Below, one piece after another: positions 24,178 to 33,033 of a DNA stretch of 48,563 nt. Within the stretch, counting starts at the first letter, position 1; the number at the start of each line of letters is the position of its first letter. The DNA comes from Marmoricola sp. (GTDB lineage: Bacteria; Actinomycetota; Actinomycetes; Propionibacteriales; Nocardioidaceae). A model generated the notes under the pieces. That model was not told the DNA's origin and searched no databases. It worked only from the letters and a program-made list of their open reading frames with translations. The translations under genes were made by a program, and so were the position numbers. The stretch is taken from contig JAOPYC010000105.1 of NCBI GenBank assembly GCA_025964795.1, forward strand, positions 1 to 48,563, in the 5' to 3' direction.

Positions 24178-25347
24178 TCACGTCACCGCATTGCGCGAGG
24201 CGTACGCCGGGTCGGCGTGCTCCGCGTTCGCGATGACCGCCGCGAGCCGCTCGACCGCGGTGCGGACGTCGTCGGTGGTGTTGTAGAGCGGGGCGAAGCC
24301 GAAGCGGGCGATGTCGGGGTCGCGGAAGTCGCCGATGACGTCGCGGGCGATCAGCGCCTGGACCACGCCGTACGCCGAGGGGTGGCGCAGCGAGACCTGG
24401 CTGCCCCGGCGCTCGTGCTCGCGGGGGGTGGCGATCTCGAAGACGCCGGGCAGCCGCTCCTCGACCAGAGCGATGAACAGGTCGGTCAGCTCCAGGGACC
24501 GGTCCCGCAGGGACGCCAGCGAGACGCCGTCGAACGCCTCCAGGGCCGCCTCGAGCGCGGACAGGGCGAGCACCGGAGGCGTCCCGGAGGCGAACCGCCC
24601 CACCCCCGGGACCGGCTCGTAGTCGCGCGCCATCGCGAACGGCGTCGCGTGCCCGAACCAGCCGGTGATCGGCTGCTTCGCCGCGGCCTGGTGGCGCGGC
24701 GCCACCCAGAGGAAGGCGGGGGAGCCGGGGCCGCCGTTGAGGTACTTGTAGGTGCACCCCACCGCGAAGTCGGCGTCCACGCCGGTGAGGTCCACCGGCA
24801 CGGCGCCGGTGGAGTGGCACAGGTCCCACTGCACCAGGGCGCCGCGCGCCTGCGCCTGGGCGGTGATGCCGGCCAGGTCGAACATCGCGCCGGTGCGGAA
24901 GTCCACGTGGGTCAGGCTGAGCAGGGCCACGTCGTCGTCGACCGCGGCCAGCGGGTCGGCCGGGTCGCACCAGCGCAGCTCCAGCCCCATCAGGTCGGCG
25001 ACGCCGGCGGTGATGTAGCCGTCGGTCGGGAAGGTGGACGGCTCCACCACCAGCACCCGTCGCTCGGGGCGCAGCCGGGCCGCGGCGACCGTGGTCTTGA
25101 ACAGGCTGACGCTGGTGCTGTCGCCGAGGTGCAGGTCCTCCGGGGCGACCCCGATCAGCGGCGCGATCCGGCCGGCGACGCGACGCACGAGCTCGGTCCA
25201 GTGCGCGTCGTTCCACGAGCGGATCAGGCCCTCGCCCCACTCCCGCCGTACGACGTCCTGGAGGCGCTCGGCGACCCCGGCCGGCAGCGCGCCCAACGAG
25301 TTCCCGTCGAGGTAGACGAGCCCGTCGGGCAGGTCGAACGTGCTCAC
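24178..25347 (-). CDS. kynU: Kynureninase
   Basis: PLP enzyme of tryptophan catabolism that cleaves kynurenine to anthranilate and alanine. The 389-residue protein starts STFDLPDGLVYLDGNSLGAL, which is typical of the family. It contains SLTHVDFRTGAMFD and QWDLCHSTGAVP, and carries the PLP-binding lysine Lys201 in VGCTYKYLNGGPGSP. The GTG start at 25347 overlaps the stop of the upstream sigma-like gene as GTGA (25344-25347), so it is translationally coupled to it. No tryptophan dioxygenase or formamidase gene is in the window. Its TGA lies at the outer edge of repeat copy A. The identity is secure; the physiological link to the upstream gene is unknown. Confidence 0.95.
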   Translation of the reverse strand: MSTFDLPDGLVYLDGNSLGALPAGVAERLQDVVRREWGEGLIRSWNDAHWTELVRRVAGRIAPLIGVAPEDLHLGDSTSVSLFKTTVAAARLRPERRVLVVEPSTFPTDGYITAGVADLMGLELRWCDPADPLAAVDDDVALLSLTHVDFRTGAMFDLAGITAQAQARGALVQWDLCHSTGAVPVDLTGVDADFAVGCTYKYLNGGPGSPAFLWVAPRHQAAAKQPITGWFGHATPFAMARDYEPVPGVGRFASGTPPVLALSALEAALEAFDGVSLASLRDRSLELTDLFIALVEERLPGVFEIATPREHERRGSQVSLRHPSAYGVVQALIARDVIGDFRDPDIARFGFAPLYNTTDDVRTAVERLAAVIANAEHADPAYASRNAVT

Positions 25348-27173
25348 GGCAGCTCGAAGAGCCGGTCGCGGGCGCGTGTCATCAGCGCCTGGAAGGTGAC
25401 GTCGTCGACGTCGTTGTCGCCGGTCGGGGTGAAGTTCACCTGGGCAACGTAGCGGCCCACCCGCGCCACGCCCATCCAGAACCCCACCGTGGAGGCCTTG
25501 TCGATCTCGCTGTCGAGTCGCCACGACGCGAACTCCGACCCGCGGTAGCCGCGCGTCTGTGCGACCTCGCTGCTCACCTTCGCGCCGAGGTCCCGCTTCT
25601 CGCAGGTGCGCATGTCCTTGATGACCGCACGGACGAGCGCCGCGGCGCGGTTGGGGTTCACGAACTGGCCGTAGGTCTCGGTGATGCCGAACCGTCGCGG
25701 CAGCTGCGCCTGCGGGATCAGGAAGGTGCGGGTCATCGCCAGGGGCGCCCCGGAGGCGAGGAAGTTCGTCTTGTCGCAGGTCGTGGCCGCGACGTTGGAG
25801 CGTGCCGGGACGGGGTTGGTGCCGACCCAAGGCCTGGCGATCCGCCCGACGACCGGGAGGTCGGCCGCCGCCAGCGTGCCGGGCGTCTCGCCGGAGGGCG
25901 GCGGCAGCACCGGCGCCGCGGTGACCACGTCCGGGCACGCGCCCGAGGGGTCGGCGCCACAGACGTTGCGCAGCGCCTCGGTGAGCGCGTTCAGGGTGCG
26001 CGCGACCGGGATCGGGTGGCCGCCGCGCGTCTCGAGGACCGTGGAGACCGTCAGCGATCCGGTGCGGGCCACCCCGACGACGTAGGTGCGGCTCGTCGCT
26101 CCCGGGATCCGCAGCCTCAGCATCTCGGCCTCGTCGCCGAGGCCCTCGAGCCGGTAGGTGTTCAGCAGCTGGAGCCTCGCCTCGCCGCAGCCGGCGAACC
26201 AGCCCCGCGTGGTCGTGTACGCCGCCCGCGCGGCCGCCGCGCTGCGCGAGATCTCCACCGTCTCGAGATAGCTGCGCCGGGGCGAGCCCGAGGTCACGAA
26301 GGTGCGGACGAAGGTACCGCGGCCCTGGGGGTCGGCGAACCTCGTGTCCTGGCAGATGGAGTTGATGCCGGTGCCGGAGGTGTTGTCCGAGGTGCCGACC
26401 TCGGTCCAGCTCTCCCGGGGCGCGAGCGCCTGCACCTGCGGCAGCGAGAGCAGCATCTGCTGGGTCACCGGCCTGCCCGCCGCCGCCGGCCCTGCGGCGG
26501 CCGGCTCCTGGAGCCCGCCGGTGACGAAGACCCCACCGGCCAGCGTCAGCGCGAGCAGCACGAGGACGGCCGTCACGGCCTGCAGCCGGCGTCGCCGCTG
26601 GCCCCCGCGGTGGATCGCCAGGGCTTGCGGCAGGTCGGCCGCCTCCACGACGGGGACCAGTGACTCGATCGCGGCGAGCACACCCGTGTCGGGGGCGCCC
26701 GTCTCGCGACCGAGGCTGCGGGTGCCGGCCGTGAGCTGCTGCTCGATCCGCGCCGGGGTCTCGCCGAGCTCCCGCCCGATGTCCTCGAGGGACATCCCGG
26801 CCAGGTGGGTCAGCAGCAGCACCTTGCGCTGCTGGTCGGGCAGGTGGTGCAGCGCGTCCAGCACCCGCTTCTGGTCGGCGCTCAGCTCCTGGTCGCGGCG
26901 CCAGAGGCGGGCCACGTGGCGTCGTTGGGCCAACGCCCACGCGCGCGGCCGCACCCACTCCTCGGGGTCGGTGAGCCCGCCCACCTTGCGCCAGTGGTGG
27001 CGGGCGGCGACGAAGGCGTCGCGGACGGCGCTGCGCGCAGCCGACAGGTCCCCGGTGAGCGCGTAGGCCTCGAGCACCAGCCGACGGCGGCTCGCGAGGT
27101 AGAACTCGTCGAACTCGGGGCCCCCGGCGCTGGAGGCTCCCGCGTGTCTGGCGGAGTCGTTGGATCTGGGCAT
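25344..27173 (-). CDS. Membrane-tethered ECF-sigma-like protein with extracytoplasmic domains
   Basis: A 609-residue fusion. Residues about 20-155 resemble a SigE-type ECF sigma factor: region 2-like FYLASRRRLVLEAYALTGDL, then the region 4 helix-turn-helix (LPDQQRKVLLLTHLAGMSLE, DIGRELG). A basic linker (QRRRR) leads to one transmembrane helix (about 198-219). Two extracytoplasmic parts follow (about 235-405 and 430-609), with few cysteines, resembling PknH-like sensor folds. The polarity places the sigma part inside. Region 2 is poorly preserved, so it may act as a DNA-binding regulator rather than a true sigma. The ATG at 27173 sits 9 bases below a TAGCCT box next to a perfect inverted repeat. 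It is translationally coupled to kynU. Confidence 0.75.
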   Translation of the reverse strand: MPRSNDSARHAGASSAGGPEFDEFYLASRRRLVLEAYALTGDLSAARSAVRDAFVAARHHWRKVGGLTDPEEWVRPRAWALAQRRHVARLWRRDQELSADQKRVLDALHHLPDQQRKVLLLTHLAGMSLEDIGRELGETPARIEQQLTAGTRSLGRETGAPDTGVLAAIESLVPVVEAADLPQALAIHRGGQRRRRLQAVTAVLVLLALTLAGGVFVTGGLQEPAAAGPAAAGRPVTQQMLLSLPQVQALAPRESWTEVGTSDNTSGTGINSICQDTRFADPQGRGTFVRTFVTSGSPRRSYLETVEISRSAAAARAAYTTTRGWFAGCGEARLQLLNTYRLEGLGDEAEMLRLRIPGATSRTYVVGVARTGSLTVSTVLETRGGHPIPVARTLNALTEALRNVCGADPSGACPDVVTAAPVLPPPSGETPGTLAAADLPVVGRIARPWVGTNPVPARSNVAATTCDKTNFLASGAPLAMTRTFLIPQAQLPRRFGITETYGQFVNPNRAAALVRAVIKDMRTCEKRDLGAKVSSEVAQTRGYRGSEFASWRLDSEIDKASTVGFWMGVARVGRYVAQVNFTPTGDNDVDDVTFQALMTRARDRLFELP

Positions 27174-27182
27174 GACAGGCCG

Positions 27183-27188
27183 AGGCTA
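27183..27188 (-). promoter_or_regulatory. Candidate -10 box of the sigma-like gene (TAGCCT)
   Basis: Minus-strand TAGCCT lies nine bases upstream of the ATG at 27173, allowing a leader of only about three bases. A 9-bp inverted repeat begins at its edge. Confidence 0.5.
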
Positions 27189-27208
27189 CCCGCGTGCCTC
27201 ACGCGGGT
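27188..27208. repeat. Perfect inverted repeat in the sigma-like/perM intergenic region
   Basis: ACCCGCGTG, CCT, CACGCGGGT: perfect 9-bp arms with a 3-base centre, in the 60-bp space between divergent genes. It abuts the candidate -10 of the sigma-like gene, so a bound protein could block that promoter. Confidence 0.55.
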
Positions 27209-27233
27209 CGTCGCGATCCTGGGTCAGGATGGG

Positions 27234-28511
27234 ATGGCGATGACTGACCTGCTGAGCCGACCCTCCGCCGCGAGCTCGTCCCGGGGCCCCTCCGGGGGCG
27301 CCGCCGGACGCCTGTTCCGCCTCCTCACGGGGCACGGTCCAGGTGGGTCGACGGGCGCGCCCGAGGGCCGCCCGTTGACGGTGTCGGCCGCGCTGGCCGC
27401 GCTGGCGGCCGTGGGGACCTCGATGGTGCTCTGCATGGGTGTCGCCGTCATCGGCTGGTTCCTCGCCGACGCCGGCGCCCACGGGCAGACCACGGACGCG
27501 CTGCGCGTCGGCGCCGACGCCTGGCTCGTGGGCCACGGCTCGCACCTGAGCCTGGGCGGCGTCCCGCTGGGCATCGTCCCGCTGGCCCTGACGGCATTGT
27601 TCGCCGTGGTGGTCTACCGCAGCGGGCGCTGGGCGGCGCAGTCCTCGGAGCCGGTGGCGGACGACCGCACCATCGCGCTCGGGGCCACGATCTTCACCGG
27701 GCTCTACGTCGTCGTCGCGGTGGTCACCTGCCTGGTCGCCGCCCAGGACTCCGTGAGCGCGGGCCTCGGCCGGACCATCCTCGGCGCGCTGCTCCTCTCC
27801 GCGAGCGCCGGCACGATCGGGATGGCGTCGGGCGCGGGACGCCTGCGCGGCTGGGTCGAGCTCGTCCCCGGCTGGGTCCGCTCGGTCGCCCACGGCGCCA
27901 CGGTCGCCTGCCTGCTCCTGCTCGCCGCCTCCGCCGTCCTCGTCCTGGGTGCCGTCGTCGTCGGCATCAGCGAGGCCGCCACCGTGCTCTCCGAGCTGCA
28001 CCTCGGCCCGGGCGACTACGTGATGTACGCGGTGGCCACCCTCGCCGTCGTCCCCAACGCGGTCCTGTTCGGCACTGCCTACCTGCTCGGTCCCGGCTTC
28101 GCGGTCGGCACCGGCACTGTGGTCTCGCCGACCGTGGTGTCGCTCGGCCCGGTCCCCGCCTTCCCGCTGCTCTCCGCGCTGCCGGGCAACGGCCCGACCC
28201 CCTCGTGGGCGGTGGCCCTGCTCGCCCTACCCGTCATCGCCGGGGCCACTGGCGCGGTGCTCGCCCAGCGCTCCTACCGGGTCACGGCGTACGACTCCGC
28301 GGCGCTGCGCGGCTTCGGCTGCGGCTTCGTCGCCGCCCTGGTCACGACCCTCGCGATCGCGCTGGCCGGGGGCCCGATGGGCACCGGCCGGATGGCCGAC
28401 ATCGGCGCCCCGGTGGGGGAGGTGCTGGTCACCGCCGTCGCGGCGATGAGCCTGGGCGGCCTGGTCGCGGGCGTCGCCACCGCCTGGTGGCAGCGGCGGT
28501 CGGTTTCCTAG
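27234..28511 (+). CDS. perM: DUF6350 membrane protein (PerM-like)
   Basis: A 425-residue integral membrane protein with about eight to ten hydrophobic helices after a 45-residue polar, Ser/Gly-rich cytoplasmic head. It occupies the position directly upstream of purN-purH that in Mycobacterium holds perM (Rv0955), a divisome-associated permease-like protein; the assignment is mainly by this synteny plus topology. The loop GADAWLVGHGSHL and GPVPAFPLLSALPGNGPTPSW fit DUF6350 as I know it. Transport activity is unproven. Start ATG 27234, or the second ATG at 27240. Divergent from the sigma-like gene; purN begins 13 bases after its stop but has its own leaderless promoter. Confidence 0.78.
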   Translation: MAMTDLLSRPSAASSSRGPSGGAAGRLFRLLTGHGPGGSTGAPEGRPLTVSAALAALAAVGTSMVLCMGVAVIGWFLADAGAHGQTTDALRVGADAWLVGHGSHLSLGGVPLGIVPLALTALFAVVVYRSGRWAAQSSEPVADDRTIALGATIFTGLYVVVAVVTCLVAAQDSVSAGLGRTILGALLLSASAGTIGMASGAGRLRGWVELVPGWVRSVAHGATVACLLLLAASAVLVLGAVVVGISEAATVLSELHLGPGDYVMYAVATLAVVPNAVLFGTAYLLGPGFAVGTGTVVSPTVVSLGPVPAFPLLSALPGNGPTPSWAVALLALPVIAGATGAVLAQRSYRVTAYDSAALRGFGCGFVAALVTTLAIALAGGPMGTGRMADIGAPVGEVLVTAVAAMSLGGLVAGVATAWWQRRSVS

Positions 28512-28512
28512 G

Positions 28513-28518
28513 TAGCCT
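28513..28518 (+). promoter_or_regulatory. -10 box of leaderless purN (TAGCCT)
   Basis: TAGCCT sits directly after the perM-like stop and exactly six bases before the purN GTG at 28525. No Shine-Dalgarno sequence is visible. This gives the purine genes their own promoter within an otherwise tight cluster. Confidence 0.62.
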
Positions 28519-28524
28519 GTCCAG

Positions 28525-29130
28525 GTGCCCTCCCGCCTCGTCGTACTCGTCTCGGGGGCCGGGACCAACCTCCAGGCCCTGCTGGAGGCCGCCGAGGACC
28601 CGTCGTACGGCGCGCAGGTGGTCGCGGTCGGCGCCGACCGCGACGACATCGAGGGGCTCGCGCGGGCCGAGAAGGCCGGCGTCCCGACGTTCGTGCGCAA
28701 GGTCGGCGACTTCACCAGCCGCGGGCACTGGGACATCACGCTGACCGACACGGTGGCCGCCTTCGAGCCCGACCTCGTCGTGCTCGCCGGCTTCATGAAG
28801 CTCGTGGGGCCGGAGTTCCTCGGCCGGTTCACGGGCCGGGTCGTGAACACGCACCCGGCGCTGTGCCCGGCCTTCCCCGGCACGTCCGGCCCCGCCGACG
28901 CGCTCGCCTACGGTGTCAAGGTCACCGGCGCGACGCTGTTCGTGGTCGACGAGGGGGTCGACACCGGCCCGATCATCGCGCAGGCGACGGTGCCCGTGGA
29001 GGACACGGACGACGTCGAGTCCCTGCACGATCGGATCAAGGTCGCCGAGCGCTCGATGCTCGTGGAGACCGTGGGCCGCCTCGCCCGAGAAGGCTTCACC
29101 ATCACCGACAGGAAGGTGCGGATCGGCTGA
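28525..29130 (+). CDS. purN: Phosphoribosylglycinamide formyltransferase
   Basis: Third step of IMP synthesis: moves a formyl group from 10-formyl-THF to glycinamide ribonucleotide. The 201-residue protein begins [20 protein letters not shown] (phosphate-binding loop) and has the catalytic set Asn108 and His110 ([14 protein letters not shown]) and Asp146 (VDEGVDTGP). The GTG at 28525 is preceded by a TAGCCT box six bases upstream and no ribosome site. Its TGA overlaps the purH ATG by one base (TGATG), coupling the two formyl-transfer steps of the pathway. Confidence 0.95.
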   Translation: MPSRLVVLVSGAGTNLQALLEAAEDPSYGAQVVAVGADRDDIEGLARAEKAGVPTFVRKVGDFTSRGHWDITLTDTVAAFEPDLVVLAGFMKLVGPEFLGRFTGRVVNTHPALCPAFPGTSGPADALAYGVKVTGATLFVVDEGVDTGPIIAQATVPVEDTDDVESLHDRIKVAERSMLVETVGRLAREGFTITDRKVRIG

Positions 29131-30725
29131 TGACCGAGAGCACAGCACAGAGCATCACGGACCGACCCGACCTGGGGCGCGTGGCCCTGAAGAGGGCCCT
29201 GGTCTCCGTCTACGACAAGGGCGGCCTGGAGGACCTCGTCCGGGGCCTGGCCGACGCCGGCGTGGAGCTCGTCTCCACCGGTGGTTCCGCGAAGCTGATC
29301 GCCGACCTCGGCCTGCCCGTCACCAAGGTCGAGGACCTCACGGGTTTCCCGGAGTGCCTCGACGGCCGGGTGAAGACGCTGCACCCGAAGGTGCACGCGG
29401 GCATCCTGGCCGACCGGCGGCTGCCCGAGCACGTGGCCCAGCTCGTCGAGCTGGGGATCGCGCCCTTCGACCTGGTGGTCTCCAACCTCTACCCGTTCAC
29501 CCAGACCGTGATGTCCGGGGCCTCGCCCGACGAGTGCGTCGAGCAGATCGACATCGGCGGCCCCTCGATGGTCCGCGCGGCCGCGAAGAACCACCCCTCG
29601 GTCGCGATCGTGACCTCCCCGGCGCGGTACGCCGACGTGCTGGCGGCACTCGCCGAGGGCGGCTTCACCCTCGAGCAGCGCAAGCGGCTCGCGGCGGAGG
29701 CGTTCGTGCACACCGCGACGTACGACGTGGCCGTGGCCAGCTGGATGGGCTCGGTGCTCACCGACAGCTCCGACGGCGCCGGCTTCCCCGCGTGGGTCGG
29801 TGGCACCTGGAACCGGTCGGCGGTGCTGAGGTACGGCGAGAACCCGCACCAGTCCGCCGCGCTCTACCTCAACGAGTTCGGTCCCGGCCTGGCGCAGGCG
29901 CAGCAGCTGCACGGCAAGGAGATGTCCTACAACAACTACGTGGACGCGGATGCGGCGCGGCGGGCGGCCTACGACTTCGACGAGCCGGCCGTGGCCATCA
30001 TCAAGCACGCCAACCCGTGCGGGATCGCGGTGGGGGCGGATGTCGCCGAGGCGCACCGCAAGGCCCACGAGTGCGACCCGGTCTCCGCGTTCGGCGGCGT
30101 GATCGCGGTGAACCGCCCGGTGTCGGTAGAGATGGCCACACAGGTCGCGGAGGTGTTCACCGAGGTGGTCGTGGCTCCGGCGTACGAGGACGGGGCGGTG
30201 GAGATCCTCCAGGGCAAGAAGAACGTGCGCCTGCTGGTGTGCGAGCCGCTCGCGCGCGGTGGCGTCGAGTCCCGGCCGATCTCCGGCGGGCTGCTGATGC
30301 AGCAGCGCGACGCGATCGACGCCGAGGGCGACGACCCGTCCGGCTGGACGCTCGCCACCGGCGACGCGGCCTCCGACGAGGTGCTCGCCGACCTGGCCTT
30401 CGCCTGGAAGGCCTGCCGGGCGGCCAAGTCCAACGCCATCCTGCTCGCCTCCGGCGGCGCCTCGGTCGGCATCGGCATGGGCCAGGTCAACCGTGTCGAC
30501 TCCTGCCGCCTCGCGGTCACCCGTGCCGGCGGCCGGGCGGCCGGCTCGGTGGCCGCCTCCGACGCCTTCTTCCCCTTCGAGGACGGCCCGCAGATCCTGA
30601 TCGACGCCGGCGTCTCCGCCATCGTGCAGCCCGGCGGCTCCGTCCGCGACGAGCTCACCATCGAGGCGGCCCAGAAGGCGGGCGTGACGATGTACTTCAC
30701 CGGCACTCGCCACTTCGCTCACTGA
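29130..30725 (+). CDS. purH: Bifunctional AICAR transformylase / IMP cyclohydrolase
   Basis: Last two steps of IMP synthesis. The 531-residue protein has the N-terminal MGS-like cyclohydrolase domain ([31 protein letters not shown] region, [20 protein letters not shown]) and the C-terminal AICARFT domain ([36 protein letters not shown] and the end [16 protein letters not shown]). All key blocks are present and the length is normal. The ATG overlaps the purN stop. folD follows after 25 bases and supplies the 10-formyl-THF used by both PurN and PurH, so the operon groups consumer and producer of the cofactor. Confidence 0.97.
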   Translation: MTESTAQSITDRPDLGRVALKRALVSVYDKGGLEDLVRGLADAGVELVSTGGSAKLIADLGLPVTKVEDLTGFPECLDGRVKTLHPKVHAGILADRRLPEHVAQLVELGIAPFDLVVSNLYPFTQTVMSGASPDECVEQIDIGGPSMVRAAAKNHPSVAIVTSPARYADVLAALAEGGFTLEQRKRLAAEAFVHTATYDVAVASWMGSVLTDSSDGAGFPAWVGGTWNRSAVLRYGENPHQSAALYLNEFGPGLAQAQQLHGKEMSYNNYVDADAARRAAYDFDEPAVAIIKHANPCGIAVGADVAEAHRKAHECDPVSAFGGVIAVNRPVSVEMATQVAEVFTEVVVAPAYEDGAVEILQGKKNVRLLVCEPLARGGVESRPISGGLLMQQRDAIDAEGDDPSGWTLATGDAASDEVLADLAFAWKACRAAKSNAILLASGGASVGIGMGQVNRVDSCRLAVTRAGGRAAGSVAASDAFFPFEDGPQILIDAGVSAIVQPGGSVRDELTIEAAQKAGVTMYFTGTRHFAH

Positions 30726-30750
30726 ACCCGCTTCCTGAAAGGATCCGACC

Positions 30751-31623
30751 GTGACTGCACAGAGGCTGGACGGGACCGCCACCGCCAAGGCGATCAAGGG
30801 CGAGCTGACCGATCGCGTGGCCAAGCTGCGCGAGGCCGGCGTGACCCCGGGGCTGGGCACGATCCTGGTCGGGGACGACCCGGGCTCGACGTGGTACGTC
30901 AACGGCAAGCACAAGGACTGCGCGGAGGTCGGCATCGAGTCGATCCGTGAGGACCTGCCGGCGACCGCGACGCAGGAGGAGATCCTGGCCGCCGTACGAC
31001 GGCTCAACCAGAACCCCGACTGCACCGGCTACATCGTCCAGCTCCCGCTGCCCAAGGGCATCGACGAGAACGCGGTGCTCGGTGAGATCGACCCCACCAA
31101 GGACGCCGACGGGCTGCACCCGACCAACCTCGGCTGGCTCGTCCTCGGCAAGCCGGCGCCGCTGCCGTGCACGCCGTTCGGCATCGTCACCCTGCTGCGC
31201 CGTCACGGCGTCGAGATCAAGGGGGCCGACGTCGTGGTCGTCGGCCGCGGCGTGACCGTGGGTCGCCCGCTCGGCCTGCTGCTCACCCGCCGATCCGAGA
31301 ACGCCACGGTGACGCTGTGCCACACCGGCACTCGTGACCTGGCCGCGCACGTGCGGCAGGCCGACATCGTGGTCGCGGCCGCCGGCGTGCCCGGGATCAT
31401 CACCGCCGACATGGTCAAGCCGGGCGCCGCCGTGCTCGACGTCGGGGTCTCCCGCGTGGACGGCAAGCTCGCCGGCGACGTCGACCCGGCGGTGTGGGAC
31501 GTCGCGGCCTGGGTCTCGCCGAACCCCGGGGGAGTGGGCCCGATGACCCGCGCGATGCTGCTCTCCAACGTGGTGGAGAACGCCGAGGCAGCCCTCGGGT
31601 CCGGGGACAGCTCGAGAGCGTGA
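30751..31623 (+). CDS. folD: Methylenetetrahydrofolate dehydrogenase / cyclohydrolase
   Basis: Bifunctional one-carbon enzyme interconverting 5,10-methylene-THF and 10-formyl-THF. The 290-residue protein has the YVNGK motif (Tyr49, Lys53), the signature [13 protein letters not shown], the PCTPFGIV loop, the NADP-binding [15 protein letters not shown] and the C-terminal [14 protein letters not shown]. The GTG at 30751 is preceded by GAAAGGA. Its TGA overlaps the start of the DUF3017 gene by four bases (GTGA). It completes the purN-purH-folD unit, providing formyl donor for purine synthesis. Confidence 0.96.
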   Translation: MTAQRLDGTATAKAIKGELTDRVAKLREAGVTPGLGTILVGDDPGSTWYVNGKHKDCAEVGIESIREDLPATATQEEILAAVRRLNQNPDCTGYIVQLPLPKGIDENAVLGEIDPTKDADGLHPTNLGWLVLGKPAPLPCTPFGIVTLLRRHGVEIKGADVVVVGRGVTVGRPLGLLLTRRSENATVTLCHTGTRDLAAHVRQADIVVAAAGVPGIITADMVKPGAAVLDVGVSRVDGKLAGDVDPAVWDVAAWVSPNPGGVGPMTRAMLLSNVVENAEAALGSGDSSRA

Positions 31624-31919
31624 TCCCCTCGGAGGAGCCGCGACGGATCCCGTCCACCGTGGGTGGGCTGGTCTACCTGATCGTGGTCGCGACCACCGGG
31701 TTCGGCCTGCTGATCATCGCCTTCGGCCCCTGGCGTCGCGGCGTCGTCCTGATCGGTGCCGCGCTGATCGTCGGCGCGCTCGCCCGAGCCGTCTTCCGCG
31801 ACCGCGATGCCGGCATGCTCCGCGTCCGCCGCAACCGCTGGATCGACGTACTCATGCTCGGCGGGGTCGGCACCGCCCTGATCCTGCTGGCCAGCGTGAT
31901 CCCCAACCAGCCGGCGTAG
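31620..31919 (+). CDS. DUF3017 small membrane protein
   Basis: A 99-residue protein whose GTG start overlaps the folD stop (GTGA, 31620-31623). A polar N-terminus ([15 protein letters not shown]) precedes three predicted membrane helices: [38 protein letters not shown] and [19 protein letters not shown], with basic loops [15 protein letters not shown] between them. Location after folD and the [10 protein letters not shown] loop are typical of DUF3017, which is widely conserved in Actinobacteria with no assigned role. It is co-translated with folD and is the last gene before repeat copy B. Confidence 0.85.
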   Translation: MIPSEEPRRIPSTVGGLVYLIVVATTGFGLLIIAFGPWRRGVVLIGAALIVGALARAVFRDRDAGMLRVRRNRWIDVLMLGGVGTALILLASVIPNQPA

Positions 31920-31940
31920 TCACAGGGGCCTCACTAGTGT

Positions 31941-32034
31941 GCAGGTTTCCCCGGTTAACCGGCGACCCCTGGACTTATGACCCGATGCTTCGCCTGAGAA
32001 GTGTCGGTTTCCCCGGTTAACCGGGGAAACCTGC
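31941..32034. repeat. Intergenic palindromic repeat family 1, copy B
   Basis: GCAGGTTTCCCCGGTTAACC starts at 31941 and its 22-bp reverse complement ends at 32034. The inner end is a perfect 26-bp palindrome with arms GGTTTCCCCGGTT and AACCGGGGAAACC (32006-32031), preceded by AAGTGTC as in the other copies. It lies between the DUF3017 gene and the convergent nucleoside hydrolase, and the central TTA (32017-32019) is the hydrolase's TAA stop. Confidence 0.8.
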
Positions 32035-33015
32035 AACCTTCCCGGTCACCGTCTCCAGCCACAGCCGCGCATATCGGGGCCCGTCCACCTCGAGCGCGAC
32101 GTCGATCAGAGCCGGGGCCTGGCCGTGCGGGTCGTGGGCCAGGTTGCCGTCCCAGTCGCGGCGGTCGACGATCGTGCGGCCGCGCGACCAGGTGCCGGCG
32201 AGCTCGACGCGGACCGGCAGGCGCTCGGTGGTGAGCCCGTCGGGATCGAGTACGGCGCACACCGCGCCGGCGTCCCCCAGGGTCGCGGAGTCGGCCCCGA
32301 ACCGCTCGCACTGGAAGGCCATCAGCCGCCCGGCCAACCCGGCGGGACCGGTGTCGTGGGCCGCGACCAGGTCACGAGCCTCGGCCAGCGAGACCCGCGG
32401 GCCGTAGAACACGTCCAGCCCGTACATCACCACCTCGATGCCCAGGTCCGCGCACGCGTCCAGGGTGATCGCAGCCGCCTCCGGGTCGTGGAAGACGTTG
32501 AACTCCGCCGAGGCCGTGGCGTTGCCGAGGTGCGCCGCGCCGCCCATGAACACGATCCGCTCGAGCCCGCGTGCTGCCTCGGGGTAGGTGCGCAGCAGCA
32601 GGGCGATGTTCGTCATCGGCGCCAGCGGGACCAGGGTGATCCTGTCCTCCTCCGACCCAGCGGCTGCTTCGAGGAGCACGTCGCGCAGCAGCTCCACGGC
32701 CTGGCGCGACCCGGGGCCACGGTTCGACCTCGGCCAGTCCAGGTCGCCCATCCCGTCGTCGCCGTGCACGTGCCGTGCGTCGACCGGCGCCTCGAGCAAC
32801 GGTCGAGCGGCACCGGCCCCCACCGGAACGCCTTGGCGCCCGCAGGTGTCCAGCACGCTCAAGGTGTTGCGCACCACGTCGGGCAACGGCGCGTTCCCCC
32901 CGACACAGGTGACCGCGCGCAGGTCCAGTGAGGGGTGCAGCGCCGCCAGCAGGAGAGCACAGGCGTCGTCGACCCCCGTGTCGACGTCGAGGACGATCGG
33001 CGTACGCACGCTCAC
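32017..33015 (-). CDS. Inosine-uridine-preferring nucleoside hydrolase family protein
   Basis: Predicted N-ribohydrolase that releases free bases from nucleosides for salvage. The 332-residue protein opens with TPIVLDVDTGVDDACAL, giving the calcium-binding DxDxxxDD cluster (Asp10, Asp12, Asp16, Asp17), and has VPLAPMTNIALLL and FMGGAAHLGNATASAEFNVF with DPEAA following, all conserved in the IUNH fold. The substrate range cannot be inferred. The GTG at 33015 lies downstream of GGGGGAAG, which belongs to repeat copy C. The last residues (AGFPG) and the TAA stop are encoded by the palindrome of copy B, so the C-terminus seems to be made from the repeat. Confidence 0.9.
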   Translation of the reverse strand: MSVRTPIVLDVDTGVDDACALLLAALHPSLDLRAVTCVGGNAPLPDVVRNTLSVLDTCGRQGVPVGAGAARPLLEAPVDARHVHGDDGMGDLDWPRSNRGPGSRQAVELLRDVLLEAAAGSEEDRITLVPLAPMTNIALLLRTYPEAARGLERIVFMGGAAHLGNATASAEFNVFHDPEAAAITLDACADLGIEVVMYGLDVFYGPRVSLAEARDLVAAHDTGPAGLAGRLMAFQCERFGADSATLGDAGAVCAVLDPDGLTTERLPVRVELAGTWSRGRTIVDRRDWDGNLAHDPHGQAPALIDVALEVDGPRYARLWLETVTGKVAGFPG

Positions 33016-33033
33016 GGCTGTTCACTTCCCCCT

